A DNA stretch of 64,000 nucleotides from Mangrovimonas xylaniphaga (GTDB lineage: Bacteria > Bacteroidota > Bacteroidia > Flavobacteriales > Flavobacteriaceae): positions 1,488,001 to 1,552,000 of the forward strand of contig NZ_LBIP01000013.1 of assembly GCF_001280435.1 (NCBI RefSeq). The letters run 5' to 3'. Each line of letters opens with the position of its first letter. Positions within the stretch are counted from its first letter, which is position 1. A model generated the notes under the pieces. The model saw only the letters and a list, made by a program, of their open reading frames with translations. It was not told where the DNA came from and did no database searches. Of this stretch, positions 51,089 to 60,376 are shown piece after piece. The position numbers were made by a program, and so were the translations under genes.

Positions 51089-51118
51089 GCACTTATACTC
51101 GGTATAGGTGCTTTTTTT
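51089..51118 (+). terminator. Terminator of the adhesin locus
   Basis: GCACTTATAC (51089-51098) pairs with GTATAGGTGC (51102-51111) with one wobble, followed by seven T. Confidence 0.8.
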
Positions 51119-52007
51119 ATTTGATAAGTTGGATAAAATGCTCCAGGCTGGGATTCATGTTGCTTGGGTCCCAAATCATGGACAAAACAGTGCGTTGTGG
51201 AATCTTGGAAAGTTCAATAAACTTCACGCCAGGGTCATGGCCCACTTGAAGGGATTTAGGAACGATGGAAACCCCAAACTTATTTTTTATTAGCGAATAA
51301 ATGGAATCGGCGTGAATGGTATTATGGGACACAATTGGACTAAAGCCACTATCATCAAAAATTTGCATTACTTTTTCGTAATAGGACGTGCTATACTTGG
51401 GGTCGAAAAGAATAAAGGATTCGTTCTTTAATTGGGTCAAGCTTTTAAAATTGCTGTTGTCCAGTGGGTGATCCTTCGGAAGTACCAAACAAAAGGGTTC
51501 CTTTAAAATCTGTTTGATAGAAAGTCCTCTGGGGACGCGTTCCAATCTCACAAAACCAATGTCAATATCATGGGCAATAAGACTGTCTATTTGACTTTGG
51601 TTGTCCATTTCCTTAAGACTAAAGATCACATTGGGGTGTTCTTCTTCAAAAGCCAAAAGCAATCTGGGAATAAGCTCCTGCATCGCCGAGCCTACATAAC
51701 CAAAATTAAGGCGGCCCTGCTTGCCGTCCTGTAAAAGTTTGGCATGTTCAAAAATGCCATCTAGTCGGGATATGTTTCTGCTGATTTCAGCATGAAGATA
51801 GGCGCCAGCCTTGGTAAGTTTTACATCTCGGTTATGACGCTCAAAAAGTGTGATGCCCAACAATTCTTCCAACTGTTTAATTTGTCTGCTTAACCCTGGT
51901 TGGGAGATAAACAGTTTATCGGCCGCTTTTCTAAAGTGCAATTCTTCGGCGACAGCCAAAAAATAATGCAGGTGACGCAATTCTATTTGATTACTTATAG
52001 GCATCAA
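51117..52007 (-). CDS. LysR-family regulator divergent from hut genes
   Basis: 296 residues. The N-terminal winged HTH (IELRHLHYFLAVAEELHFRKAADKLFISQPGLSRQIKQLEELLG) is complete, followed by the periplasmic-binding-protein-like effector domain (about 90-295). The start is 75 bases from the hutH start. With the operator-like inverted repeat in the gap, it most likely controls hutHU, with a histidine pathway intermediate such as urocanate as ligand; this is inference. Confidence 0.9.
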   Translation of the reverse strand: MMPISNQIELRHLHYFLAVAEELHFRKAADKLFISQPGLSRQIKQLEELLGITLFERHNRDVKLTKAGAYLHAEISRNISRLDGIFEHAKLLQDGKQGRLNFGYVGSAMQELIPRLLLAFEEEHPNVIFSLKEMDNQSQIDSLIAHDIDIGFVRLERVPRGLSIKQILKEPFCLVLPKDHPLDNSNFKSLTQLKNESFILFDPKYSTSYYEKVMQIFDDSGFSPIVSHNTIHADSIYSLIKNKFGVSIVPKSLQVGHDPGVKFIELSKIPQRTVLSMIWDPSNMNPSLEHFIQLIK

Positions 52008-52029
52008 TGAGTGATGTAATTGATATTAT

Positions 52030-52056
52030 TTGCTATCAAAAATAGCGATAACTTTG
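52030..52056 (+). promoter_or_regulatory. hutH promoter with LysR-type operator
   Basis: TTG at 52030-52032 and the -7 box TAACTTTG at 52049-52056, 27 bases before the ATG at 52083. Between the boxes lies GCTAT-CAAAA-ATAGC (52032-52046), a perfect inverted repeat that contains a T-N11-A LysR motif. Confidence 0.55.
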
Positions 52057-52082
52057 TAAAAACTAATAGAAAACGAGAGAGA

Positions 52083-53576
52083 ATGATGTTTAAATATGGT
52101 ATAGATAAGCTTTCGGTAGACACCGTAATGGCCCTTGCAGAAGGAACTTTGAAAGGGATTGTGACCGAAGAGGCCAAGGCTAAAGTAAATGAATGTAGAC
52201 AAAAGGTAGAAATCATGGCCAATTCCGATAAGGCCGTGTACGGAATCAATACAGGATTTGGTCCCTTGTGCGATGTACAGATTACCCCTGAGGAAACCAG
52301 TAAATTACAGGAGAACTTGGTAATTACCCATGCCGTTGGTGTAGGAAACCCGATTGATAAGGAGTTGTCCAAAATCATGATGATCTGTAAGGTGCAGGCC
52401 TTATGTCAAGGATTTTCAGGGGTGAGAATGGAAGTGATCGACCGATTGTTGTACTGTATTGAAAATAATTTGTTGCCAGTAGTTCCTGAACAAGGTTCGG
52501 TAGGAGCATCGGGTGATTTGGCGCCTTTATCGCATTTATTTTTGCCGTTGTTGGGCGAAGGTGAGTTTTGGGTAGGCGATGTCATTAAACCTGCCGCAGA
52601 GGTCTTAAAAGCACATAATTTGGAGCCTATCCAATTACAGGCTAAAGAAGGTTTGGGATTGATCAACGGCACCCAGTTTATTTTGGCCCACGCCATCAAA
52701 GGGCTCAAAAAAATGGCATATCTTTTGGACTTGGCAGATGTGGCCGGAGCCATGAGTATTGAGGGCTACCAAGGAAGTGCCTCGCCATTTAAGGAAGCGC
52801 TGCATACCATTAGACCATTTCAAGGAAATCTAAAAGTAGCCGAGCGCATGCGCCGACTGTTTAAGGATTCGCAAAATATCAAATCGCATTTGGATTGTGC
52901 CCGCGTGCAGGATCCTTATTCCATGCGTTGTATTCCGCAGGTGCACGGGGCTTCAAGAAATGCTTTCTATCATTTAAATGAATTGGCAGAAATTGAGATG
53001 AACTCGGTAACCGATAACCCAATTGTGTTGAGTGAAACCGAAGCGATTTCTGGTGGAAATTTCCACGGACAACCCTTGGCAATGGCCTTGGATTATGCCT
53101 CGATAGCAGCTTCGGAATTAGGAAATATCGCCGACAGAAGATGTTATTTGTTGTTGGAAGGTAAGTTTGGATTGCCACGTCTACTAACCGAATCTGGAGG
53201 GTTGAATTCAGGTTTTATGATTCCGCAATACACTACAGCGGCTTTGGTAACCGAGAACAAATCTTTGTGTTTCCCTCCTTCCGCAGACAGTGTGCCAACG
53301 TCTTTAGGACAGGAAGACCACGTGTCTATGGGAAGTATCTCTGGGCGTAAGTTCAACCAAATTTTGGGGAATATTGAAAAGATTTTGGCCATCGAGTTAA
53401 TGTATGCAGCCCAAGCATTGGAATTTAGACGACCAAATACCTTTTCCGATATTGTGGAAGAAAACTTTAAGTTGATCAGAAGTAAAGTGGCGAAGTTGGA
53501 AGATGACCGTGTGTTGAAGGACGATATTTATGCCATCATTCAATTTGTAAAAGAACAAGCCTTTAGGGTGCAGTAA
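52083..53576 (+). CDS. hutH: Histidine ammonia-lyase
   Basis: 497 residues from the chosen ATG (MMFKYGIDK). The longer frame starting at 52020 lies upstream of the -7 box and is rejected. The enzyme carries out the first step of histidine breakdown, histidine to urocanate and ammonia. The MIO prosthetic group forms from Ala-Ser-Gly in the motif ASGDLAPLSH, which is intact, and the active-site YGINTGFG and QDPYSMRCIPQVHG segments are present. It is followed 14 bases later by hutU. Confidence 0.93.
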   Translation: MMFKYGIDKLSVDTVMALAEGTLKGIVTEEAKAKVNECRQKVEIMANSDKAVYGINTGFGPLCDVQITPEETSKLQENLVITHAVGVGNPIDKELSKIMMICKVQALCQGFSGVRMEVIDRLLYCIENNLLPVVPEQGSVGASGDLAPLSHLFLPLLGEGEFWVGDVIKPAAEVLKAHNLEPIQLQAKEGLGLINGTQFILAHAIKGLKKMAYLLDLADVAGAMSIEGYQGSASPFKEALHTIRPFQGNLKVAERMRRLFKDSQNIKSHLDCARVQDPYSMRCIPQVHGASRNAFYHLNELAEIEMNSVTDNPIVLSETEAISGGNFHGQPLAMALDYASIAASELGNIADRRCYLLLEGKFGLPRLLTESGGLNSGFMIPQYTTAALVTENKSLCFPPSADSVPTSLGQEDHVSMGSISGRKFNQILGNIEKILAIELMYAAQALEFRRPNTFSDIVEENFKLIRSKVAKLEDDRVLKDDIYAIIQFVKEQAFRVQ

Positions 53577-53589
53577 AACAAAAAGCGAT

Positions 53590-55593
53590 ATGACATTTCA
53601 AGAACAGATATTACAAGGAATTCCAACAGAGTTACCGGCAAAAAAGGCCTATCCGGAAGGCATTAATAGAGCCCCAAAACGAAAGGATATCCTATCAAAA
53701 GAAGACAAGCAATTAGCCGTTAGAAATGCTTTAAGATATTTCCCAGAAGCTTGGCATGCGATTTTGGCGCCTGAATTTGCCGAGGAATTGAAAGAATACG
53801 GACGCATTTATATGTACCGTTTCAAACCCGATTACGATTTGTATGCGCGACCTATTTCGGAGTATCCGGCACAATGTTCACAGGCGGCAGCTATCCAGTT
53901 GATGATTCAAAATAATTTGGATCCTGCCGTAGCTCAGCACCCTGAGGAATTGATTACCTATGGAGGAAATGGTGCTGTGTTTCAAAACTGGGCGCAATAC
54001 TTGTTGACCATGAAATATTTGGCCACTATGACAGAGGAGCAGACTTTGCATATGTACTCTGGCCACCCCATGGGATTGTTCCCATCGTCTAAAGCAGCGC
54101 CCAGAGTGGTGGTAACTAATGGGATGATGATTCCTAACTATTCCCAACCGGACGATTGGGAAAAGTTCAACGCTTTGGGAGTTACCCAATATGGACAAAT
54201 GACTGCGGGATCTTTTATGTATATCGGTCCGCAGGGAATTGTACACGGAACCACGATTACCGTGATGAACGCCTTTAGAAAAATACTGAAGAAAGAGGAG
54301 TCTTCCTCTGGAAAAATATTTTTAACCGCTGGTTTGGGAGGTATGAGTGGTGCGCAGCCTAAGGCAGGGAATATTGCGGGTTGTATCACGGTGTGTGCCG
54401 AAGTGAATCCAAAAGCGGCCACCAAACGTCACCAACAGGGTTGGGTAGATGAGTTGATAGACTCTATGGAGGCTTTGATTACTCGTGTGAAAAAAGCGCA
54501 AGAGGCCAACGAAGTGGTTTCCATTGCTTACATTGGAAATATTGTGGAGGTCTGGGAGCGTTTTGATGAAGAAAATATCTTTATCCATGTAGGGTCAGAT
54601 CAAACCTCTTTACACATTCCGTGGACGGGTGGTTACTATCCTGTGGATGTGAGTTATGAGGAATCCAATCGCTTGATTCGTGAGGAGCCGGAAGTGTTTA
54701 AGGAAAAAGTTCAGGAAAGTTTACGTCGTCATGCCACGGCAATCAACAAACATACAGCCAAAGGCACGTATTTCTTCGATTATGGAAATGCCTTTTTGTT
54801 GGAAGCCTCTCGTGCAGGTGCCGATGTGATGGCCGAAAATCAAATCGATTTTAGATATCCTTCCTATGTTCAGGATATTTTGGGACCTATGTGTTTCGAC
54901 TATGGTTTTGGACCCTTCCGTTGGGTGTGTACGTCTGGAAAGCCCGAGGATTTAGATGCAACGGACCAAATTGCCATGGAAGTGCTGCAGCAAATTATGG
55001 AAGTGTCTCCAGAGGAAATCCAATTGCAAATGCAGGACAACATTACTTGGATTAAAAATGCAAAGCAGAACAAAATGGTGGTGGGTTCACAAGCCAGAAT
55101 TCTATATGCCGATGCAGAAGGGCGCGCCAAAATAGCCGAAGCTTTTAATAATGCCATTGCAGAAGGAAAAATTGGCCCTGTGGTATTGGGGCGCGATCAC
55201 CACGATGTGAGTGGTACCGATTCTCCATATCGCGAAACTTCCAACATTTATGATGGCAGTAAGTTTACGGCTGATATGGCCATTCAAAACGTGATAGGCG
55301 ACAGTTTTAGAGGCGCTACCTGGGTGTCTATCCACAACGGTGGTGGTGTTGGCTGGGGAGAAGTGATCAACGGTGGTTTTGGAATGCTGTTGGACGGTAC
55401 CAAGGAGGCCGAAGCACGCCTAAAAAGCATGTTGTTTTACGATGTCAATAACGGTATCGCGAGACGTAGTTGGGCCAGAAACAAAGAAGCAAGATTTGCT
55501 ATTGAACGCGAGATGCAGCGTACGCCAAGTCTAAAGGTGACCTTGCCTCACTTGGTGGCTGAGGATGTCTTGACGGATTTGTTTGAAGTATGA
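53590..55593 (+). CDS. hutU: Urocanate hydratase
   Basis: 667 residues, the longer Bacteroidota type compared with about 555 in proteobacteria. The second step of histidine breakdown: urocanate plus water to imidazolone propionate, with bound NAD. Visible: the NAD-binding GLGGMSGAQPKAG, the conserved Cys in FRWVCTSGKPEDL and the GRDHHDVSGTDSPYRETSN signature. Co-transcribed with hutH. hutI, hutG or a formiminotransferase gene are not nearby. Confidence 0.93.
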   Translation: MTFQEQILQGIPTELPAKKAYPEGINRAPKRKDILSKEDKQLAVRNALRYFPEAWHAILAPEFAEELKEYGRIYMYRFKPDYDLYARPISEYPAQCSQAAAIQLMIQNNLDPAVAQHPEELITYGGNGAVFQNWAQYLLTMKYLATMTEEQTLHMYSGHPMGLFPSSKAAPRVVVTNGMMIPNYSQPDDWEKFNALGVTQYGQMTAGSFMYIGPQGIVHGTTITVMNAFRKILKKEESSSGKIFLTAGLGGMSGAQPKAGNIAGCITVCAEVNPKAATKRHQQGWVDELIDSMEALITRVKKAQEANEVVSIAYIGNIVEVWERFDEENIFIHVGSDQTSLHIPWTGGYYPVDVSYEESNRLIREEPEVFKEKVQESLRRHATAINKHTAKGTYFFDYGNAFLLEASRAGADVMAENQIDFRYPSYVQDILGPMCFDYGFGPFRWVCTSGKPEDLDATDQIAMEVLQQIMEVSPEEIQLQMQDNITWIKNAKQNKMVVGSQARILYADAEGRAKIAEAFNNAIAEGKIGPVVLGRDHHDVSGTDSPYRETSNIYDGSKFTADMAIQNVIGDSFRGATWVSIHNGGGVGWGEVINGGFGMLLDGTKEAEARLKSMLFYDVNNGIARRSWARNKEARFAIEREMQRTPSLKVTLPHLVAEDVLTDLFEV

Positions 55594-55638
55594 GGTTAGC
55601 AGTTTGAAGTTAAAAGGAATGGAGTAGAGATGAGTTTT

Positions 55639-55663
55639 GTCATTCCGACGAAGGAGGAATCTC
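55639..55663. repeat. Short imperfect palindrome of a dispersed type
   Basis: The 25-base sequence starting GTCATTCCGACGAAGGAGG and ending AATCTC has inverted ATTCC/GGAAT arms. I recall this element as common between genes in Flavobacteriaceae; only one copy is in this window. Confidence 0.5.
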
Positions 55664-55721
55664 TTTTTGTACTCTTCCGTTAATCTAACTTGATGTTAAG
55701 TTTTGAAGAGAAATAATAAAT

Positions 55722-55751
55722 AAAAGTGCTGTTTTACGACAGGGCTTTTTT
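55722..55751 (+). terminator. Terminator of hutHU
   Basis: AAAAGTGCTGT (55722-55732) pairs with ACAGGGCTTTT (55739-55749), with one mismatch and one wobble, followed by T-rich sequence. Confidence 0.55.
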
Positions 55752-55790
55752 GTTTTTTAAGTAGTGTTTTTTTACAAATTGACATTTACC

Positions 55791-55897
55791 GCTAGCACTC
55801 TTTTGTGACGAGTGTTAAAGCTTTTATAAATGTTGAAGCAGAGTGTTTTGCGGATTTATGGCTGAGAAAAAAACTCCTGTTTACAACGGGTGCTAGC
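55791..55897. repeat. MITE-like remnant with GCTAGCAC terminal inverted repeats
   Basis: The left arm starts GCTAGCACTCTTTTGTGAC (55791) and the right arm reads GTTTACAACGGGTGCTAGC (to about 55897); these are imperfect inverted copies about 107 bases apart. A relative of the left arm occurs at 59447-59475. Confidence 0.5.
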
Positions 55898-56041
55898 TTG
55901 AGTACATAATTTTAAAAGTTCAGTTTAGTAATATAAGGGACTGCTTAGGAGTTTTTTTTACCTGCTTGCAGTAAGCGAGCTTTACACTTTTAGCTCAAAA
56001 AAGTACAACACAAAAAAATAAACAGACTTGAAAAAGAAAAT

Positions 56042-56064
56042 CGTCTAAAAATTACTTTTAGACG
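56042..56064 (-). terminator. Terminator of the VCBS/LamG gene
   Basis: CGTCTAAAA (56042-56050) pairs with TTTTAGACG (56056-56064), with a T-rich tail on the minus strand. Confidence 0.65.
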
Positions 56065-56105
56065 ACCTCTTTATGTATTGGAATATTTAAAAAGCAATCA
56101 AAATA

Positions 56106-58418
56106 TTACTGTTTAACTAATTTATAAGTCGTTATTTTACGAGAACTATTAGCTGCTTTTAAAATATAAATTCCGTTAGGAAACTTAGAGATATCGATAG
56201 TGTGTATCCCTGTTTTTAAATCTTGATTCAATACCATTTTTCCTAATATGTTGTAAACTTCAATATTTAAAGCCGTTTTACTATCGAAGGAAAAGAAACC
56301 TGTTGATGGATTTGGATAGATTCTAAACTCTTGATCAAGAGTATTGATGTCTTGCGAGCTTAATGTTGCACATGTACTGTTTGTAGTAACTGTCGATCCC
56401 GCTAACCAATTTGAAGTAGCACCATTTATTGCAAAATTGGTTAGTGTACCATTAATTGCGTTTGATGTTGTATCGAATAAACTAGAAATACCTGAATTAT
56501 TTACTGTATCAACTCCTTGATTAAACTTGTAATAAGCTACCAAATCACTTTCATTTCCTTGTAATTCACAAGAAATATAATTGTTAATTTGTGCTTCTGT
56601 TCTAGCTACACTCCAAATACGTAACTCATCAATATTTCCAGTAAAATATTCTGTGCCTCCAACTCTTGAACCAATATGGAATATATTTGTACCTACAGGT
56701 AAACTTGTTGGAGCTGCTTGCGAAGCTATTAAATTTCCGTTTGCATACACATGCATATTGGTACCATCATAAACGGCTGCAATATGAGTCCAAGTATTTA
56801 AAGGCACATCAAACGAAGCATTTAAAGCAGTGCTATTTAACCAAAATTGGATGTTATTATTATTTCTTACACGTAACAATAGCTTATTGTAAGATCCATT
56901 ATAATCGGTCAAAATATTATTCCAACCGTTTAAAGTAGTGGGATTAATCCATGCTTCAATGGTCAAAGCTGTTTTATTATTTAAATGGGTAGAGATAGAT
57001 GGTCCTAAATTCACATGATCGTTAACACCATCAAAATTCAAGTGGGTAGCAGGCTCATAAACATTTACAACAATTTCCACTCGTTCACTTTCACAGCCAT
57101 TATCATTAGTAGAGCTAACCCAATATGAAGTGGTTCCTGTACTGGTGGTTTCTGGTGTTGGTGCATTAGAAGTGCTTGCTCCGCCTGTAGAAGCCGTATA
57201 CCATAAAAGGTTGGATCCTGTAGCCAAAAGCTCACTTGCTGTGTCACCTAAGGCATAATCAACTGGTGAAGAAACTGTAGGCGCTGTAATGGCAACATAA
57301 GACTGTGTATTTAAATCGTTAATATAAACACACGATTGAAAATCTCTTGCTGAACAAAAAATATCTAGTTTATCGTCGTTATTAAAATCTGCGATTGCCG
57401 TACCATTATATGCGTTAGGCAACTCTTGACTATTAAGTGTAAGTCCACAACCTGAATTAATATAATATCTAGCTCCAGAACCAGTTTTACCAGCATACAC
57501 AGCATCAAGCCAAGTATCACCATTTAAATCAACCAAAGCTGTAACCGTATAATTTGCTATAACCGATACTAAGGAATTTGCAGAAGGTGCTCCAAATGTT
57601 CCTGTTCCATCATTTTCCCATAAACGTAAGCCCCAATTATTATAATAATCACTAGCTAAAAAATCGAGATCGCCATCTTTATCCCAATCTGCCATAAAAC
57701 CAGTTCCTGTATAGGTTGTTAAATTTTGACTATTCGTAAATATACCGTTACCATTATTAGTAAAGACTTTACCGTTCCAGCCTCCTGTGCCACAAAGCAC
57801 CAAATCTATGTCTCCATCATTGTCAATATCACCTTCTATGGCACCATTGTTAGCAAAAACACCTTGGTTATCAAATTCTTCTGCCAAAGTAAAGCTTGCA
57901 TTACCCGTGGTACCGCTGTTTACCCATAATTGATTATTGTTTATAGAATTCAAAGATCCATTTAACCAAAGTATGTCTTGTTTTTCATCTTTATTAAAAT
58001 CGGCAACAATAACCTTGCTAATAGAACCAGATGCAGTAAAAAATGTTCCTGTTAATTCAGTAAATACAGCAGAACCATCATTAATAAAGATTTTACCAGC
58101 GGTACTAACAATATCCATATCGCCATCATTATCTAAATCTTTAGCAATTAAGTCACTCCAGCCTAAACCAGATAAAATTTGGGTTCCTGTAAAATTATTA
58201 GAGCCATCGTTTGCGTATAATCTATAAACACCCGATTCGTCTTTAACTATAATGTCTTTGTACAAATCTCCATTAAAATCTCCGGCTAAAGGAGTGTAAA
58301 ATCTTGATTGAGGACCTGTTGTTGTTCCGATACAAGTTGAAGCAATAAATGCATCTGTTTGTGAAAACATTTTTAACCCTGATAGGAATAAGAACACTAA
58401 AAAGTACTTTTGTTTCAT
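56106..58418 (-). CDS. VCBS-repeat, LamG-domain surface protein with T9SS type A sorting domain
   Basis: 770 residues. Signal peptide ends KMFSQT. FG-GAP/VCBS repeats (about 40-370) carry calcium-binding DLDNDGDMD and DWDKDGDLDFLA-type loops. An Ig-like domain (375-450) follows, then a LamG/concanavalin-like domain (about 455-630, LNFDGVNDHVNLG to FTGNIDELRIW), and the C-terminus YPNPSTGFFSF to KLVKQ is a T9SS type A sorting domain. It should be secreted and may bind a glycan or matrix. The DNA is visibly AT-rich relative to the flanks. Probably paired with the LytTR gene upstream, 210 bases away. Confidence 0.88.
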   Translation of the reverse strand: MKQKYFLVFLFLSGLKMFSQTDAFIASTCIGTTTGPQSRFYTPLAGDFNGDLYKDIIVKDESGVYRLYANDGSNNFTGTQILSGLGWSDLIAKDLDNDGDMDIVSTAGKIFINDGSAVFTELTGTFFTASGSISKVIVADFNKDEKQDILWLNGSLNSINNNQLWVNSGTTGNASFTLAEEFDNQGVFANNGAIEGDIDNDGDIDLVLCGTGGWNGKVFTNNGNGIFTNSQNLTTYTGTGFMADWDKDGDLDFLASDYYNNWGLRLWENDGTGTFGAPSANSLVSVIANYTVTALVDLNGDTWLDAVYAGKTGSGARYYINSGCGLTLNSQELPNAYNGTAIADFNNDDKLDIFCSARDFQSCVYINDLNTQSYVAITAPTVSSPVDYALGDTASELLATGSNLLWYTASTGGASTSNAPTPETTSTGTTSYWVSSTNDNGCESERVEIVVNVYEPATHLNFDGVNDHVNLGPSISTHLNNKTALTIEAWINPTTLNGWNNILTDYNGSYNKLLLRVRNNNNIQFWLNSTALNASFDVPLNTWTHIAAVYDGTNMHVYANGNLIASQAAPTSLPVGTNIFHIGSRVGGTEYFTGNIDELRIWSVARTEAQINNYISCELQGNESDLVAYYKFNQGVDTVNNSGISSLFDTTSNAINGTLTNFAINGATSNWLAGSTVTTNSTCATLSSQDINTLDQEFRIYPNPSTGFFSFDSKTALNIEVYNILGKMVLNQDLKTGIHTIDISKFPNGIYILKAANSSRKITTYKLVKQ

Positions 58419-58628
58419 ATTAAAATAAGTTTAAAAAATTAGGGCGCAAAAGTAATTGCAACTAAAGTACAGTTGGAGGGATTTGGTACTAAATACAGAA
58501 GTTTGTGTACTAAAATGCATTTCATTGGATAATTGAAAATGTAGATTAATACTTACATTTATTAAAAGTTAAAAGAAAAGTATTACGAATTAAATGGATT
58601 GGTTTCTGGTTAAATATTAGAACCTTAT

Positions 58629-59291
58629 TTATAAGCTAAACTGATAATTTCTAGAAATAGGCAATTCTTGATTGTTTACCTCTATCCATGAAGCTCCTTT
58701 TTTGTTAATTTTGGTTTTATTTACCACAATGGAACGATGAATTTGTACAAACCGATCCTTAGGAAGTTCATGTTTTAAAAATTGACTCAACGAAGATCTT
58801 AGGGTAAATTTATTGTTTGTAGTAATAATATCGATATAATTTCTATCAGAGACTAAGTATAAAATATCATTTAGAGGTATTATCTCTTCAATATACCCAT
58901 TTTTTATTTTTATAGTTTCTTTTTTGCTTTTTATAAAACATAGGTTTATAGCCGCCAACAAATCAGGTTTCTTTATTGGTTTTGAAAAATAAGCTTCAGG
59001 TTTGGTTTTCAACGCCAAAGTTATTGTTTGTAAATCGTTTTGGGCTGATATGAAAATTACTTGAGCATCTTTATTTTTTTCTTTGGAAAGTGCTATGCCA
59101 TCATTTTTACCTTGCAGATTTATGTCTAAAAGCACAATTTCAGGATTGAAAGTTTTAAAGGCCATTAAAGTATCCTGAACATTATGTGTAATTTGGATAT
59201 TAAAATACCCTTCACTTTTTAAAATTTCTAAAATAAGATTCGCTTGAAGCTCCTCATCTTCAACAATTAAAACTTTTAATTTTTTATGCAT
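58629..59291 (-). CDS. Orphan LytTR-family response regulator
   Basis: 220 residues: receiver domain with acidic E11-D12-E13 stretch and phospho-site D56 (IVLLDINLQGK), and LytTR DNA-binding domain (about 125-218; RFVQIHRSIVVN, LPISRNYQF). No kinase gene is adjacent. It precedes the VCBS/LamG gene on the same strand and may regulate it. Confidence 0.88.
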   Translation of the reverse strand: MHKKLKVLIVEDEELQANLILEILKSEGYFNIQITHNVQDTLMAFKTFNPEIVLLDINLQGKNDGIALSKEKNKDAQVIFISAQNDLQTITLALKTKPEAYFSKPIKKPDLLAAINLCFIKSKKETIKIKNGYIEEIIPLNDILYLVSDRNYIDIITTNNKFTLRSSLSQFLKHELPKDRFVQIHRSIVVNKTKINKKGASWIEVNNQELPISRNYQFSL

Positions 59292-59446
59292 CTTATATAA
59301 CTCAAATACAAAAAACGTTAGGTCTTAAAACTACATATATAACTTGATCTTTTAATAAATTACAGCTACCAATTTTAGCTCTATTTCTTCTTTTAAAATT
59401 CATTATGGTACCTGTCAAATTATTTTTAAAGACACATTCACCTTGG

Positions 59447-59475
59447 GCTAGCGCTCGTCTGTGACGAGTTCGAGA
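59447..59475. repeat. GCTAGCGCTC repeat arm
   Basis: GCTAGCGCTCGTCTGTGACG starting here aligns with GCTAGCACTCTTTTGTGACG at 55791, and both continue AGT. The two copies bracket the AT-rich VCBS/LytTR gene pair. Confidence 0.5.
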
Positions 59476-59528
59476 ACTACTAAAATAGTCTCAAATCTTA
59501 CAGTAAAGTACTCTTGCACTATAATTCT

Positions 59529-60191
59529 TTACAGCCGAACTTTTCCAAGTAGCATTAATTTTTCAGAAGCGGCCATACCGTTGGGATTGCAGCCAGGTAG
59601 GCTTTCGGGGACGTCCATGCCTAATTCTTTGTATAACGCAATCCAGGAGGGATTGAATTTGCCGGTATCCGGATCCTTGAACGTCATGGGGTTCAATTTA
59701 AAAATACTGTCTTTTACAAAAGCTCTGTATACAAATCCAGAGCAATAATAGCTGCTGTCATTCATGACATAGCTAAAGTTATAGGGCTTCCCCAACATGG
59801 TTTTGGCTTTGCTGATAGCGTCAGGAATGGCTTTTTGATAGTCGGGTTTTAAGCGATAAGCGATCACCGTTCTTTCTTGCGGTATACTGTCTGAGGGAGG
59901 ATAGATAAACTCTCGCAAACTAATCTTGCAGGAACCGCCTTCCGTGTCGGCGTGCAATACAAAAATGGTATCACCTACTTTTTCAACCAATCCCATATGG
60001 GAGAAATGTGTGGCTTTATCGGTTTGGGTAACCGCATCGATGGCTTTGGATAAACTGCTTTCAGCAGGTTCCCTAAACAATACATCACCAGTCTGCAAAA
60101 TGACATCCTGTGCTTGTAATGTTGCGGTCAATAGAGCAATTAAAAGAAATGTGATATGTCTTTCTTGCATTTTAAAATGATGTCTTTTCAT
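59529..60191 (-). CDS. YiiX/YebB-like NlpC/P60-type hydrolase
   Basis: 220 residues from the chosen ATG (MKRHHFKMQ); a signal peptide ends TLQAQ. The permuted papain fold shows as QTGDVLFREP, the catalytic His in THFSHMGLVE, and the Cys in SYYCSGFVYRAF near the C-terminus. Family members act as amidases or peptidases on wall peptides or lipids in the envelope. The substrate here is unknown. Monocistronic. Confidence 0.85.
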   Translation of the reverse strand: MKRHHFKMQERHITFLLIALLTATLQAQDVILQTGDVLFREPAESSLSKAIDAVTQTDKATHFSHMGLVEKVGDTIFVLHADTEGGSCKISLREFIYPPSDSIPQERTVIAYRLKPDYQKAIPDAISKAKTMLGKPYNFSYVMNDSSYYCSGFVYRAFVKDSIFKLNPMTFKDPDTGKFNPSWIALYKELGMDVPESLPGCNPNGMAASEKLMLLGKVRL

Positions 60192-60328
60192 CTCTAAATG
60201 ACAGTTAAGTTGTTTTGAGATTGTGTATAACAACACATGTTGTTCGCTACATGGTAGCCAAAATAGATAAAATTTTTGGAAGGAGGATATATTCCGGGGA
60301 TGCTAACACTACCTATGTGATAATTAAA

Positions 60329-60355
60329 AAGGCGGATGTACAAAACATCCGCCTT
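60329..60355 (-). terminator. Terminator of the TonB receptor/phosphatase operon
   Basis: AAGGCGGATGT (60329-60339) pairs with ACATCCGCCTT (60345-60355), with T-run on the minus strand. Confidence 0.8.
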
Positions 60356-60376
60356 AAAAAAACTAATTGCAAAAAA

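Larger units (their letters stand above)
55594..56105. other. 512-base gap with terminators and repeats
   Basis: No gene supported. It holds, in order, the GTCATTCCGACGAAGGAGG repeat, the hut terminator, a MITE-like inverted-repeat remnant, and the terminator of the minus-strand VCBS gene. Confidence 0.6.
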
